Source: Seiridium cupressi
Lineage: Eukaryota; Ascomycota; Sordariomycetes; Amphisphaeriales; Sporocadaceae
DNA: 64,000 bases
Assembly (NCBI GenBank): GCA_036674765.1
Contig: JARVKI010000008.1
Coordinates: forward strand, 558,001 to 622,000
Reading direction: 5' to 3'
Below are positions 23,087 to 34,872 of this stretch, in pieces (within the stretch, counting starts at the first letter, position 1; each line of letters begins with the position of its first letter). The position numbers and the translations under genes were made by a program. The notes beneath the pieces are model-generated. The model ran no database searches, was not told where the DNA came from, and saw only the letters and a program-made list of their open reading frames with translations.

Positions 23087-23743
23087 TCAGCTTCCAGGGA
23101 CGATGTAATCGCCAAAAACTCCCCAATCTTCGTCTGCACAAGCCTGCTTTGCTGTAGAGTCAGCGACAGTGTTCAACTCTCGGCGGATTCTCCAGAATTC
23201 GATTTCGAGCCCCGTTTCGTGGTACCGCTCGAATTCTCCCATGAGAAGTTCCCATAAGTCCTTGTTTTGAACCTCACCGCCCTCAGCACTTTTCCAGCCG
23301 TTTTGGGTCCAACTACGGATCCACGTTGTAGCACCGTTGACAACGTACTCGGAATCCGTGGCGATGACGATGGTTTTATACCCATCTTCTGACCATGGTC
23401 GACAACGTAAAGCAGCAAGTGCCGCCCGCAGCTCTGCTCTATTGCTGGTCTGTCGACTCGGATGTCCAAAAGGCCCTGTATTCTCCAAGCGCCCTGAAGC
23501 GACGCGCATCTCCGGCTCTGGACCGAACTGGAACGCCCAGCCTGCTCTGGCCCCGGGTTGGCCATTATCAGTGCAAGCTCCATCAGTCAGTAAGAGGATC
23601 TTGGTCGGATCCAGACGATGAGACAATCTCTCCATAAATCCGTTAGTCAGGCCGGGACGCGAGATAAAGATGTCTTCTGGACCGAGTGGTAATGCCTGCT
23701 CGGTGCGGGGGAGACCACCATGGCCGCGCTTGTTTGTTGGCAT
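23087..23743 (-). CDS. RNase H-domain protein
   Basis: Ribonuclease H type I fold that cleaves RNA in RNA:DNA hybrids. The four active-site acids are in order: LLLTDGACTDNG (D), SNRAELRAAL (E), IATDSEYVV (D) and NTVADSTAKQA (D). This is the fungal stand-alone form in the style of RNase H1 without an N-terminal hybrid-binding domain. I use the first in-frame ATG (23743, MPTNKRGHGG). The open frame continues 23 codons further upstream and includes ILPKKFIVPDV, which looks conserved, but has no ATG before a stop. An ATG at 23853 lies in another frame (MMPNTREELL). A 1-nt indel or a missed exon near 23800 is possible. Confidence 0.8.
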   Translation of the reverse strand: MPTNKRGHGGLPRTEQALPLGPEDIFISRPGLTNGFMERLSHRLDPTKILLLTDGACTDNGQPGARAGWAFQFGPEPEMRVASGRLENTGPFGHPSRQTSNRAELRAALAALRCRPWSEDGYKTIVIATDSEYVVNGATTWIRSWTQNGWKSAEGGEVQNKDLWELLMGEFERYHETGLEIEFWRIRRELNTVADSTAKQACADEDWGVFGDYIVPGS

Positions 23744-24525
23744 CACATCAGGGACGATGAATTTCTTTGGTAGAATGCGTCCTGATCCACGCCTCTTCTC
23801 CGGTTCTGCCAACCGAACGCATCAAGCAACTCTTCTCTAGTGTTCGGCATCATGACGAACCAGAGTTGTCGGATGTAAATGTTACCAAGTAGCCTCTAGC
23901 GGAGAACGTGAATTTATTATGATGTGTCAGTCGTGAATCCGCCTTTTCTGAGAGTATGATTGCCTTCTCTGTTTGATGCTTCTGGAATCCTGATGGCAAA
24001 TGTTGCCGTTTGCTGTGTCGTTTCTGTTGCTGGGGATCCGTTCGTAGGCCTTGGGCAGTTATGCGGAGCTCCTTGAAAGCTATTGCAGATAGTTACCGTC
24101 CTTGAGGGACTTTTCTTGATCGAACGAACAACGGTCTCTGACCTCAGCGGATGTGTGGACCGAATTGACATCCTAATCGAATCTGACAAAATAGACTGTG
24201 CTGCTACGCATGCCACGTAGGAAATCGTCCCCTGTTGTTTGTATGTAGGAATTCGCCTGTTGTAAGTCCAGGCTGGCGGGGCTGAGATTCAACCACTGGA
24301 ACTTCCTCCAGGTGTTACCCCGCAGTGCTGTTTGAGTTGTAGAAGCTCAGAGCAGACGGAGCGCTCCTGCCAACATTGAAGTCAGTATCTGCCGTGCAAC
24401 CGGCCTCTTTCCAGGGCTCAAATAGATCTATCAAGAATCAGAGGACAGCAGAAAGAGATTCGCTTTGTCACTCACAAGTTGAAATGTTGCCCAAGACTTG
24501 TAACTGCAGCCTTCATACACATACA

Positions 24526-24946
24526 CACCGTGCGGATAATAGAGGTTATGAGTATTGTACCAGGACCTATTCGTCCACCCTACACACGGTCAGACACATA
24601 GACCAAGCCCGAGACGATCCAAGGGCGATACCAAATCAACCAGACATTCTCAACGACCAGACATTCTCAACGACCAGACCACCGTTCAACGCCCCTTCCT
24701 CCCTTCCAAACACCCCTTCCCCCCTTCCAAACACCCCATAGACCAAACTCCGGTACCAAAACTCTCAGCGGGACTCACCCTCAGATCTGGTATGGACGTG
24801 TTGCTGTAGCGTCGACGTTACGTGGCCGTAAGTTTTGTGGCGGCGACTGCCGGATTCGTTGGGTTGTGGCAGGCGCTTCAACCGCACCACCGTGCGGATG
24901 ATAGATGTTGTGGGGTTTGTAATGTATCAGCACCTATCCGTCACCC
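24526..24946. repeat. Duplicated segment (two diverged copies)
   Basis: The stretch 24526-24578 starting CACCGTGCGGATAATAGAGG recurs as 24888-24946 starting CACCGTGCGGATGATAGATG. Both end in GACCTATTCGTCCACC-like words. Just before the second copy, CAGGCGCTTCAACCGCACCAC (24870-24890) recurs almost exactly at 28182-28202. These are parts of a dispersed non-coding repeat of unknown type. Confidence 0.55.
24649..24737. repeat. Short tandem duplications
   Basis: AGACATTCTCAACGACC occurs twice in tandem, followed by two copies of a CCCCTTCC...CTTCCAAACA block. Simple replication-slippage repeats. Confidence 0.55.
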
Positions 24947-24948
24947 CG

Positions 24949-25492
24949 TGAGCCAGAAGGGGGGTCATATTCCGCGTGTTGATGCCTGCGCGTTGATGCC
25001 TGCGTGTTGACGCCGGTGCGTTGACGCCGGTGTGTTGACGACGGCGACGGTGTGCTGACGACGGTGTGTCGATACACGGGAGGAATTCGGGACAGACGAT
25101 TGACTCGAGGTGGAAGAAGTGCCTTCAGTCTGTATTGGCCAACCCACACACCCCCTGAGCCAGAAGGGGGGTCCATACTCCGTGCGCAGAGTCCCGTCCG
25201 AGATCGGTGAGAGACTGTCGACTTGAGGTAGAAGAGGGTCACTATTCCAGTTTCATAATTAGTCACTTGGTCAACTTCAAAATGAGAACAAGAGTACACC
25301 GGCACCAGGGCAAAGGCGTATGGATGGATTGACTCAAATAACACACCAGATCGCAGGTTTCGTCTTGGGCGTCTCCTGTCTTTCCAATGTGCAGGGCATC
25401 GTCGTACCTCTTCGGAGGCAGAAGAGTCGCTCCAATAGTCGACTGAAGAATGTTTCGAACGACGGCAAGGGAAATGAGCCAGAAGGGGGGTC
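24949..25492. repeat. 18-bp motif in three exact copies
   Basis: TGAGCCAGAAGGGGGGTC occurs at 24949-24966, 25156-25173 and 25475-25492, each time with different flanks beyond a few bases. Three exact copies in 550 bp is not expected by chance. See the findings. Confidence 0.7.
24978..25067. repeat. 14-bp minisatellite
   Basis: About six units of a 14-bp repeat (GTTGATGCCTGCGC, drifting to GTTGACGCCGGTGT), one unit expanded to 20 bp. It lies directly after the first copy of the 18-bp motif. Confidence 0.7.
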
Positions 25493-25560
25493 CCCAGCTG
25501 GACCAAGTCAGGTGCACTTGGTACTGGAGTTGTCCCCGGGAAGGGGAATCCGTCCTCCCA

Positions 25561-26799
25561 CTAAGCACGAACCGGGTCAACAGGTTCGCCGGGTAATCCA
25601 AAGAGGTAGGCGACGAACGATTTCATAAAGTCCTCGTCGTCGGCTAGTTTCAGGAGAACATCCCGGATAACCCGAAGGCACTCCAGGATGCACCCCTTCA
25701 CGTCGCCGGTGGCCATCCAAATATGGATTACCGCACCGACACCTGCGATGAGGATACTAGCCGTGATCAGGATTCCCCTTCCGCATATCCGCCTAAGTTT
25801 TAGATCCTGGAGTGAACGTTAGCCAACGGTCATACATAAAGCGAATGGAGGGCAGGGCTGCATCAAATTCTGTGTTGTATTGGGAACACGGAGTTGATTC
25901 CGAGCAGAAGTGCTGCGAATGGGTGTGGACTGAAGAAAAATATAGGTAGAGAAGATCAGCTGGTGTTTGTGGCTGGGATGCTTGGAGACTGAAGTGCTAA
26001 CAAAATGGCAATGCGATGGATATAGATTCAAATCCGGGACGCAGGTGAGATATCGAAGCTTACCATAATGATATTGGAATAATTGGTCGCTTGTATATTC
26101 CAACGCTGATAGTGGATGCTTTGAGAAAAGAAAAGAAGAGAGAGAAGTTCCTCAATCCGACGAGGATCACAGAATTTGACTACCACCAGCCGGTATACGA
26201 TGGTGCCTTCTGTACACATGCACGGCGAATAGACAGGTAAGCACCTAGGAAGACTACTTTGGGTTGACATCATATTCATCATCATCATTTCGTCGACTGT
26301 GCAGATAAGACTCACATTGAGGGAAGGGGCAGTTGAATACAAGCAATTGATCTTAGTAACCCAAAAGATGGACCTCGATGAGAAACCAGGCTCACAGCAA
26401 CAGCTGAGCTCTACGACGTTCAGTCTGTCCATCGCAACTAATGCCACCGTGCTGTGTAATGCAGATACTAGATACGAAGGCAATGCATCTCTGGGACACT
26501 GGCTTCGATCCGTGGTCGTATGGAGAAGACTTGGCCGCTTCTAGATCGCGAAGATAGCGCTGCATATTATTATGGACTCGTTCCTTCGCAGTCCGGCACA
26601 GGATCGTGGGGAGTGAAGACAAGAGGTAGTCACAGGTTTCATCGCTAGGTCCACCTGCCTTGATAGAGACAAAATATGGGCGTGCAAACTCAATCCCTGA
26701 AGCCATATTGATGTCATCATAGCGAAATCTAGATCTCTCAAATGGATCGGTCGTCGCTAGGGAACTCACAATGGTCTGCTGTTGCAGATACTGGGTCAA
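25561..26799 (-). CDS. Hypothetical multi-exon gene, structure uncertain
   Basis: A coding signal on the minus strand that I cannot place in a family. The first part (from 26799) reads SGIEFARPYFVSIKAGGPSD and KERVHNNMQRYLRDLEA up to RCIAF. A later segment reads VVKFCDPRRIEELLSLLFF before a GTAAGC donor at 26063. The last exon (25806-25561), after an acceptor TCACTCCAG, encodes a transmembrane-like GILITASILIAGVGAVI and then DVKGCILECLRVIRDVLLKL, ending at TAG. The junctions between these parts are not settled, and the long gap before the last exon (257 nt) could mean two genes. No domain was recognised. Confidence 0.3.
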
Positions 26800-26879
26800 T
26801 ATACCTGAGGCACCTGCTGATCGCCGAGAGTTGACCGTGTTGTTGTTCTGACACTCCGTACTCCCTTCCTTTATTGCGA

Positions 26880-28301
26880 TATTGTATAACGCGACGAAAC
26901 AGGCTCACTGCGAGCCAGCCCGCAGCCACACCCCGCAGCCACATCATCAGCACCATCTGCGAACCTGTTAATTTCGCTCCCGGTTGTGGCACTTGGCAGA
27001 AGCTTTTTGCTGATGCTAGGTGTCACTTTTCCAGTTGTAGCCTGCCCTTCCAGAGCACATCGGCGCAGTGTACCACAGTCATCAACTCGATGTGATGGAT
27101 ACCTCACACCGCCTGGCAGCATTCTGCCACCGGCAGTGTGGATCACCCAGCAGTAGATAGATTCACCTTGTCACGGTTCGGGAGGGTCAAAAGGGCTGCG
27201 CTTTAAATTTCCCTTATGAAGTGTGTAAATTGCAAAAGTTAAGGAGTTGGAGTAAGCTCCAAGCTCCCACTCAAATATTCTAAATTGTCGGCTGGCGCTA
27301 GCGCCAGTCCGTGACAGTTATGAGAAAATCCATGATTCGAGCCGACACCAAAGCACCGTGACAATGCCCGCCATGATGAAATAGGTTGATGTAAAGCTCC
27401 AATTTAGGTGGTAGAACTCGCGGAGCCACTGATCAAGGAACATTATGTTCAGGAAGAGGCAGCGAGGACTGGCTAGTGTGGCCAAGCAGCTCCGCGACTG
27501 GTATAGCCTGGCTGCGTCAACGTGCCAGATTGGTTTCCACCATGCACCAATATCTCTATATTTCCAATCGAATAGGTCTCCGTAATTCGAATGTGCGACT
27601 CTACCTACATCAAATCAGGGTCAATAATTGTCTCTTGCGGATATGTCCTGGGGGTTCTGAAACAGATCTCAGGAGGATCAACCCTCAAGGCATTGTTATC
27701 AAGCTCAGAAAGAAGCTCAAAGAGGCGAGAAAGGACCCAAGAAGGTACGTACCGAGTGTTCTGCAGAAAAGCCGACGTGGGATTTCATGGGCATTGATGA
27801 GATCGGCCCCGATCATTTGAAGTATGGTCAGCACGCTGACGATTGTCACACCTCGGCAGTAAAACTCGTTCGTAAACGGCATGAGCTCTGTCAAAAGATC
27901 CATTGGGCTGACTATTGTGGTACGAAAGATGTAGATTATGCGTTAGTGAGCGAAGAACTTTGGAAGCTGACGAACTTGAAAGGTTGTTGCAATGGTGTGT
28001 GGGAGTGTATTGACGGTGTGGGATGGTTTGGATGCATTCGAAATGAGAGGATTCTGGCCTCTATTAAGTAATGGAAGGATGAGCTTTCTCCGGAAGCTGA
28101 AGCTGAAATTTTAAATGCTCGCGATGAGCGTATATTAGCATAGAGCATGATTGAGTTTCGTGTGAGCTGATTAAGTTGTAGCAGGCGTTCCAACCGCACC
28201 ACACCTATGCACGCATCAAACAACCAAGCAAGACGTCGATTACCCCAACGTAAGAATAAGCTACACACATAGTGGTCCTTGGTCAATGCCTACACATCGT
28301 A
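26880..28301. other. No gene resolved
   Basis: Scattered open stretches on both strands. On the minus strand, FYHLNWSFTSTYFIMAG (about 27400-27360) and LLTELMPFTNEFYCRG (about 27900) look protein-like but are separated by stops. It may be a decayed gene. A repeat word shared with 24870 sits at 28182-28202. Confidence 0.35.
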
Positions 28302-29521
28302 ATGGAGGGAAATATAGGTAGAAACACGTATATTGGTGATCCTGAAGGATGGAGAAGCTGAAGCTAAAGAGCTGGAGCTAGAAGTAAACTTATCTACTAC
28401 TGGGTAATTTATATTACCGGTACCAACCTTGCGAAGCAGTTTGCTTTGCCATATTCTTTGTTACGACCCCGCTCTATCTCCTCTCCCTCTCTATCCTCTA
28501 TCTTTTCAAATCCCGTCGCCCAGTGGGACAATGGAGCATCAGACAATGCCTCGTGCGCGCATACCTCAAGTCATGGTTCCAAGTACTATCCACAACTCGT
28601 CACCAAGGAGGCGCGCACCTAGTGCCACTGGGAAAAGCGAAGGAACGGTTTCTCGTGATCGAGCCGCCAAGTGATGACCATTTTACTGGTATCCTCACGC
28701 CTAGCATTGCGAAGCCCGCTCCTATCAAGGCTGTCTGGTTTCCGAGTCCAGTAAGGCAAACCACAGCCGCTGGCTCGAGTGACAAGAAGATTGTCCTTCA
28801 CTTCCCGGGCGGCGCTTACGTCCTCCCGCTCGCAACCAACCAGATAGGACAAGGGATATCCGAGCTCATGACACAATACATGGACGCGGCCAGATTCTTC
28901 GTCCAATACCGGATCACGCGAGCTCCGGAAACTCGATTTCCAGCAGCCATCCAAGACGGCGTCACAGCATATAGCTACCTCCTAGGTCTGGGCATCGACC
29001 CAAAACGTATTATTATATCAGGAGACTCGGCAGGCGGGAACCTCGCCATTGCTTTGCTACGGTACCTATCAACATGCCGGGCAACGCTCCCATTGCCGCA
29101 TGGCGCCATGCTCTACTCTCCGGCAGTGTACTTCACAGCGAACGCGGGCCAGGATTACGAGTCGTACCAGAACGCATCGGAAGACATATTGGTACCGTCG
29201 CTTTGCCAATGGGCCGCCGACGAATACCTGCCCCAGGGCAACGCCGAATACGAGGCCGAAGCAAGGCCGTTCTTCTCCCCACTGCACCCGTTCGAGACTA
29301 GGGTGCCGCTGTTTTTACACGCCGGTACGAAAGAAGCTTTCTACGATAGCATCAAGGAATTCTCAGAGGAGATGACCCGAGTGCCTGGTAATCGGATCAG
29401 GCTCCATGAGACGAAACTTGCCCCTCACGATATTATTCTGCTCCATAAGATGCTGGGCTTTACATCCGAAACTGCGACAGCCGTCAGGGATGCCCGTAAT
29501 TTCTTCGCAGACATAAGTTGA
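28302..29521 (+). CDS. Alpha/beta hydrolase (HSL-like), start uncertain
   Basis: Esterase/lipase-type alpha/beta hydrolase of the hormone-sensitive-lipase-like group. The oxyanion motif appears as HFPGGAY, the nucleophile elbow as GDSAGG, the acid region as LHAGTKEAFYD, and the His in LAPHDIIL. An N-terminal membrane anchor reads FAIFFVTTPLYLLSLSILYLF. The long open frame has no ATG upstream of the catalytic domain. A workable model starts at ATG 28302 (MEGNI), uses a GTAGAA donor at 28318 and an acceptor GAAGCAG at about 28437, and joins in frame to VCFAIFF. Otherwise the start codon may be lost (an ATA stands at a plausible position). The catalytic part is intact to TGA 29521. Confidence 0.75.
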
Positions 29522-30069
29522 TGTTGCACTGGCCATGGTTATCAGGAGGAGGCTTTTTTATTCTTATTTTTATTTTTATTTTTATTCTTAATGTTTTACG
29601 ATTTATGAGTTTTCTGAGTGGGATGGAGTGTTTTGGTATCCCATGCTCGTTTGTGCTTTATTTGTGTTATTTGTGAAGGGGTATATTCATCAAATGTGAG
29701 TGTGTACATTTTGAAGAAACGAGTAATTGTCCGCTGAGCAGGATGGATGTTGGCAAATATTGTATGGACGTTATTCTATAAGTAACTCCTAATGTTTATT
29801 GCGTGCCAGATCATGCCCATAATAAGCAACAACATTAAGAAGTGCATAAAAATGGTGAGAATAAGGGACGGAGTCCAAATAGCAATGCTCTATTACAGTG
29901 CGCTACATGCCGAAAATGCTCAAACCCCATTATAAGACAGCCATCTCAAGTCCAGTCCAACGCCAAATACGCCACCATGTGGCGTGATAACCGCATAAAG
30001 TCATGTTCGCTCCTCACAGGATGCTTGTTCTCCTTCCGATCTATACCACCTGCTTCCGCTCTATAGCAC
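29522..30069. other. Intergenic, convergent gene ends
   Basis: Holds a short TTTTTA-type low-complexity run at 29555-29590, otherwise nothing. Confidence 0.55.
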
Positions 30070-31735
30070 CTACTTGCGACTGGGGACACCCACAGCTGGC
30101 TTCAGGTCGAGGTTGAACGTCCAACGGCCTACAAAGCGTTAGTAAAGCCCACACTAACAAGGACATAACGGACTAAAAAGTAGCAACATTGTATCGAAGA
30201 GGGAAGATGGGGAAGAACAAACCATTTGCCAGATTCTCTGCTGTGTCCTCCAGAAGGATGACTCGGCGTTTATTGCAATAAGCCGTCTTGTCCATAATTT
30301 CGACCTTGAGTTTGGGGTCTGCCAAGTCGGTAACAGGCTTCTCGAACATCTCTGACAGGTTCTCGACGGCCATTTCCAAGTCCTTCTGGTTGTCCTCAAA
30401 TATCTCGGTCAGATTGTTGCGGGCCAAGTAAAACGCAAAAGCATAGGTCCACTTGAGTGTTTGGCGACACGTCTGGAGCGCCTGGGACGCCGAATTCAGG
30501 TACTGCACTTCTATCCACGACATGCCCGATGCAGTTTGGAGCATGATCATCTTCTTCTCGGTCTTTGTAAAAATATCCTTATCCAGTCGGGCGCTTTGCT
30601 CGTGGTTGGCGTATCTGTTGTAGTAGTGTAGGTATCGTTCAAGAGACTTTCGTGACTTAGCCTGATTGTCCCTAGCATCTGTACCACTCTTTTCGTCGAA
30701 TCGACTGCAGTTGTACCAACTGGTGCCGTGTTCTGACCACAGCCCCATACACATCCAGCAGAATTCGTGTTTGCACTTCCTGCATGTCATGTGGTTGCAG
30801 CCGCCGTTCTTCTCTATGGTCGAATTACACTTTGGGCACTCCTTGGTATTAGCTGAGATCCAGTTTGCGGTCTCGCTGTCGTCGGCACACTTCTTCAGCC
30901 ACTGCTTTACCAACTCGCAAGGCGCCGGCTGATGATCGTTCAGGATGCAGCCGAAGCAGAACCGGTGGCCACAACCACAGGCAACGGTGGGTACGACCCT
31001 GTCGAGATCCTTCTTTTTCACGGCGCATTCAATAGCGTTCTCGCAGTCGGGGGCGGGGCACCACTTGAGTATATCCTTGTCTTCCACGTATGTGCGGTTT
31101 AGCAGTTCTTGATAGCGGTCGGTAAGTTCGGGTGTAACGAGAAGGTCGAGCGATCGAGCGTCGATTATGCGGGAGCAGCCTTCGGATGGACACTGGATCC
31201 GAGCAGCTTCGCCCTCTTCACGGATCTTCTGTGTAAGATACTGCCGATAACAATCGACACAGAAGCGGTGGCCACATTTGAGAGCAAATGATTGTAGGCC
31301 TTCCTCGTCGTCACAGCAGATATCGCACATGAAACCAGGGATGGTCTCAAGTTTTGGCAGGTTGTCACTCGTGGATCTGAGACCAGCAGCTTCGAGCACC
31401 TTGGACCCATTGTCCATGTAGTCCTCCATGAGACGCTCCTTGTTCCATCGGAAGTAGCGTAGAAGGATGGCGGCGTCCTCAGGCCGCATCTCGAGGATCA
31501 TATTCACCTCGTCCATCATCTCGGTCTGCTGGTGCATGATATCGTCGGGGCTGTGAACCCTGTAGCTGATATCGTAGGCTATCTTCTTCTTGGACTCCTT
31601 CACGGACCCCAAGTCCGGCTCGTCATCAGGTTCATCGTCAAAGGCGTCAAAGTCCTCAGCATCGTCGCTATCGTCCTGTAGGTTGAAGTCTTCCTCGCTG
31701 CCCAGAGTCGAGGCGAGATCCTCGTCCGAGTCCAT
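30070..31735 (-). CDS. Ariadne-type RBR E3 ubiquitin ligase
   Basis: RING-between-RING ubiquitin ligase of the Ariadne (HHARI) class. It takes ubiquitin from E2 onto its own RING2 cysteine before passing it on. Order: acidic N terminus (MDSDEDLAST), RING1 (MCDICCDDEEG...CGHRFCVDCYRQYL), IBR (CPAPDCENAI...CGCGHRFCFGC), RING2 (ECPKCNSTIEKNGGCNHMTC, catalytic Cys in GGCNHM), then the Ariadne autoinhibitory helices. A small 3' intron after LEDTAENLAN leads to the last exon encoding RWTFNLDLKPAVG, stop at 30070. I start at ATG 31735, like typical fungal homologues. An open, NLS-like extension (TRKRKAAEAAAASAPNKK) lies upstream in frame without an ATG. Confidence 0.93.
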
Positions 31736-34700
31736 GGTTGCCGGCGTCGGGGGAGCTTGTTCCTCCTCCCTCACCGAAGCGATCTTCTTGTTTGGGGCGC
31801 TTGCTGCTGCAGCCTCAGCCGCCTTCCGCTTTCGAGTTGTCGGCGGAATTTTGGCTTCTGAAGTTGTTGCCAAACGGGAGATCGTTTGACAACGATATTT
31901 CCGTGGGGTGGGTGGATGGGGGAGGGACCGGGTGCGTGTGCGTGTGCGTGACTTCAGTCTGTCAGTCGGCGTGTGTCACAAGTGGTGAGGTGGTGCTGGG
32001 AAGAGGGGCACCGACGGCAGTAGGGGCAAGGCGGCCAGGTTGCGCTTATGCGAGCGTTATGGCCGGCTGATGACGTTCTCGAATGCCCGAATGGCTTGGG
32101 AACTGCGCGTCCAGATAAACAACACCAGAACCAAACCTGACAAAGGCAATGTGTCCGGCTGGGAACAATAGCTATGTGGCAAGAAAGGGCAGCCGCACTC
32201 CCTTGGCAATGAAGTTGTTCCTGTTTCTAATGATGCGAGGACTGATGCCAGATGCGTACCGTGGGGATGGGACGTCTCAAAGTTGGCCCGGTGCCCAGAT
32301 CCGACAGTGGTCAGGCATTGACTTCAGGGGACCCAGGGGACTTCGCCGCGCCTGCACTGATTGGAGCCAACAGCCTCGAGTCGCTCCACGCTGGACTTCG
32401 GCACCTCTGAGTCAGGCGACTGCATCTTGCCACTTGTCCGCAGCCGGCCTGTCCGACTCGAGCGATAAGCGATAAGCGCCTGGACCCTTGCTTAGTGTCC
32501 CCGTGAAAAAGCAAGTCATGTCATCGGTGGATCCTCTGTTGCCTTTGTTAGGGCCCCGGTACAGACCAGCAATGGAGTCGCGGCTGCGAGGGCTGGCGCT
32601 TGCTGCATCAGGTCAACATCCACTTCCAGAAAGCTGCAGCGGTCCAACGTGGTGAAGCTCCCGGCATATCTATTCTTCGCATTTTTGATTCGAACCTGGT
32701 GCCGCCAATACCCGACTCGGGCCCAATCCGAGGCGTTTGCACCTGGCTCGTATCGAGAATGTGGGAAGATTTGCTGTGCTTGCTGCGTTGGGGCTCAAAT
32801 AACGGGGTAGAGAATAATCTGACTTAGAACGTTCCCCTCGAGTCTTTAGTCGGGGCTTTATTACTTCCTGCCGGCAGCTACATCTTTCACATGGAAAGCC
32901 GCGGTCAATTCTCGAAAAGCTTCACTATTGGTGGAAGTTTAATTGCTAGAGTTGGTCGAGCGCCTGGTGGCTGTGATGAGGGCAACCTGGTCGTCGACCA
33001 AAATTGATACACCAATCTGCTATACCTCGTTGACAGAAGTTGATACATCATGCGTGCTCCTGCAAACTGTGACTGCGACACTGATTCACCAAGTATCCGT
33101 GAGTGATTGACAAGGGGTAATGTATGTACGATGTTAGCACTTTGGCGTTGACCTGGACAATGCCTTATCTAGGTAGTCATGTCTACCAGGAGGAGAAAAG
33201 TCAAGTGACATTGCCAGTTATGTAAAAGAGGCAAGGAGTGATGAAACATGCCACCAAGCTTATTGCTTCATTATAGTCCGGATAGTTTTTCCCCCGGGAA
33301 AGACACACCGGTTACTCCATGGACGCCTTCATAAACCGAAACCTGGAAGTCTTGATACCGATCGACAACAATGTGCATATGTGCTGTTGTGTATGTACAA
33401 GCAACTCAGCCACTCTCCAGCACCCGCAAGTAAACTACACGGCTGCGAGGAAGTTTCAAGCTCAGTGAAGACCGACGTGTTGCATAACCTGGGCCCGCGA
33501 TACCACACCAATGTTCTCTTTACACTTCCAACAGTATTGCGGCGTACGTTTGATCATGCTACCAATGCCTCTGCCACAGCTACCAAACACGCCGCTTCTT
33601 CTTGCGTGGGAGCAACACTTCTCCGATATGAGGACGGTGTCTTCATGACCACAGAGGTAGCAGTTTCGTGTGTGAGAAACGTATTTGCACATGCTGATTG
33701 AAAATATGTAAGCAGCGCCAAAATGCAGGGCAACTGTTGATGATACATACTCGAAAGAAGATACAATCCGTGGTGAGTCGTGTTTGATTTCTGCCACGTA
33801 GGGGAAAGACTCGCAAATCTGTAAGATATCGGGTCGACATCGTTAAACTCGGCGGGACGAGGTATCAGACCAGACTTTATAGCAAAATCATGGCTGGGAT
33901 GCAATAGTTCCTTAGCATATTGCCATCATACGCTGGCTCCAGTAGGACCGCTTCCCAGGCCTATGCTCACAGCAAAGCCCTCGGACCAATGAACATCCTT
34001 GAAGAAGCATGATGAAATGCTTGTCACTGCGCTTGGCCAGTCCGCCATCCATGTGCCCGCAGCACCCGTCGTCGTAGCCTACTCGGATCACAAAATCGCC
34101 GGAACACAAGCTTATCTGGCATTGTACTATGAATCGAGGGCCTAGTAGTGCCTAGTCTTTCGCATCTATCCGTGGGGGTTGACTTAGTCGATTGGCAAAC
34201 AAGTCGTGGAATGTTGCACTTTGGGGGTTGAGACCAACATGATCTTATGTACCAGACCATCAAGCCATGGAACTGGATGCGGAAAGATCGTGAAGGCTTA
34301 GATCGGGAAGTTCGGGTTCGAGTCTGCGAAGGACCATGCCAGGGCTGAAGGCCTGCCGCCGTGCGGCTAGCCACTTTCTTCACATAGATTGCTTGACAGG
34401 CAGATAAAATTCACCGGCGCATGGCAACAAACGGGCGAAATCGACCCACGCTGAATACATGGTGCTACTGCAGATTCAATCAATTGCCAGCATCTTGTCG
34501 AGCAGCTGTAGTAAATTCTACTTTTTACGCGGATTGAAGAGAATAGGTAGCCATACCGTCTTCGAATGAGATCTACGTTCCCGAAGCAATGAGCCCCGAA
34601 AAAATCGATGTGGCGTAGCTGAAACAAGACATTGAGTCGACTCGTCCGCTAGACAAAAACGTCTCCTGTGCTCCAGAGAGGTTCCTGTTGGCGGAAGTCG

Positions 34701-34872
34701 ACCTTCTGGCCGCTGTATGTAGGTAACCGTGGCCCGCGAATCATATGTAAAAACCAGGATACACACCCATCGTGTCTCATAGACTCCAAAACGCCGCACG
34801 CCATGCCCCGGAAAACATGAGATGAAGACAGAAAGATCAACCGAAGGTGCCGGGAGTGGCAATTCTGGCCAT
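31736..34872. other. Long intergenic region
   Basis: Promoter of the RBR gene (with a GTGTGCGTGTGC run near 31931) followed by about 2.8 kb without a gene I can support. Minus-strand stretches at 34360-34870 (for example GVLESMRHDGCVSWFLHMIR) look vaguely coding but are interrupted. No RNA gene was recognised. Confidence 0.45.

Noticed and set aside
29555..29590. TTTTTA low-complexity run
   Set aside because: Ordinary AT-rich sequence at convergent gene ends, with no sign of further structure.
34300..34350. tRNA-like GGTTCGAGTC T-loop word
   Set aside because: No matching acceptor, D or anticodon stems could be drawn around it.
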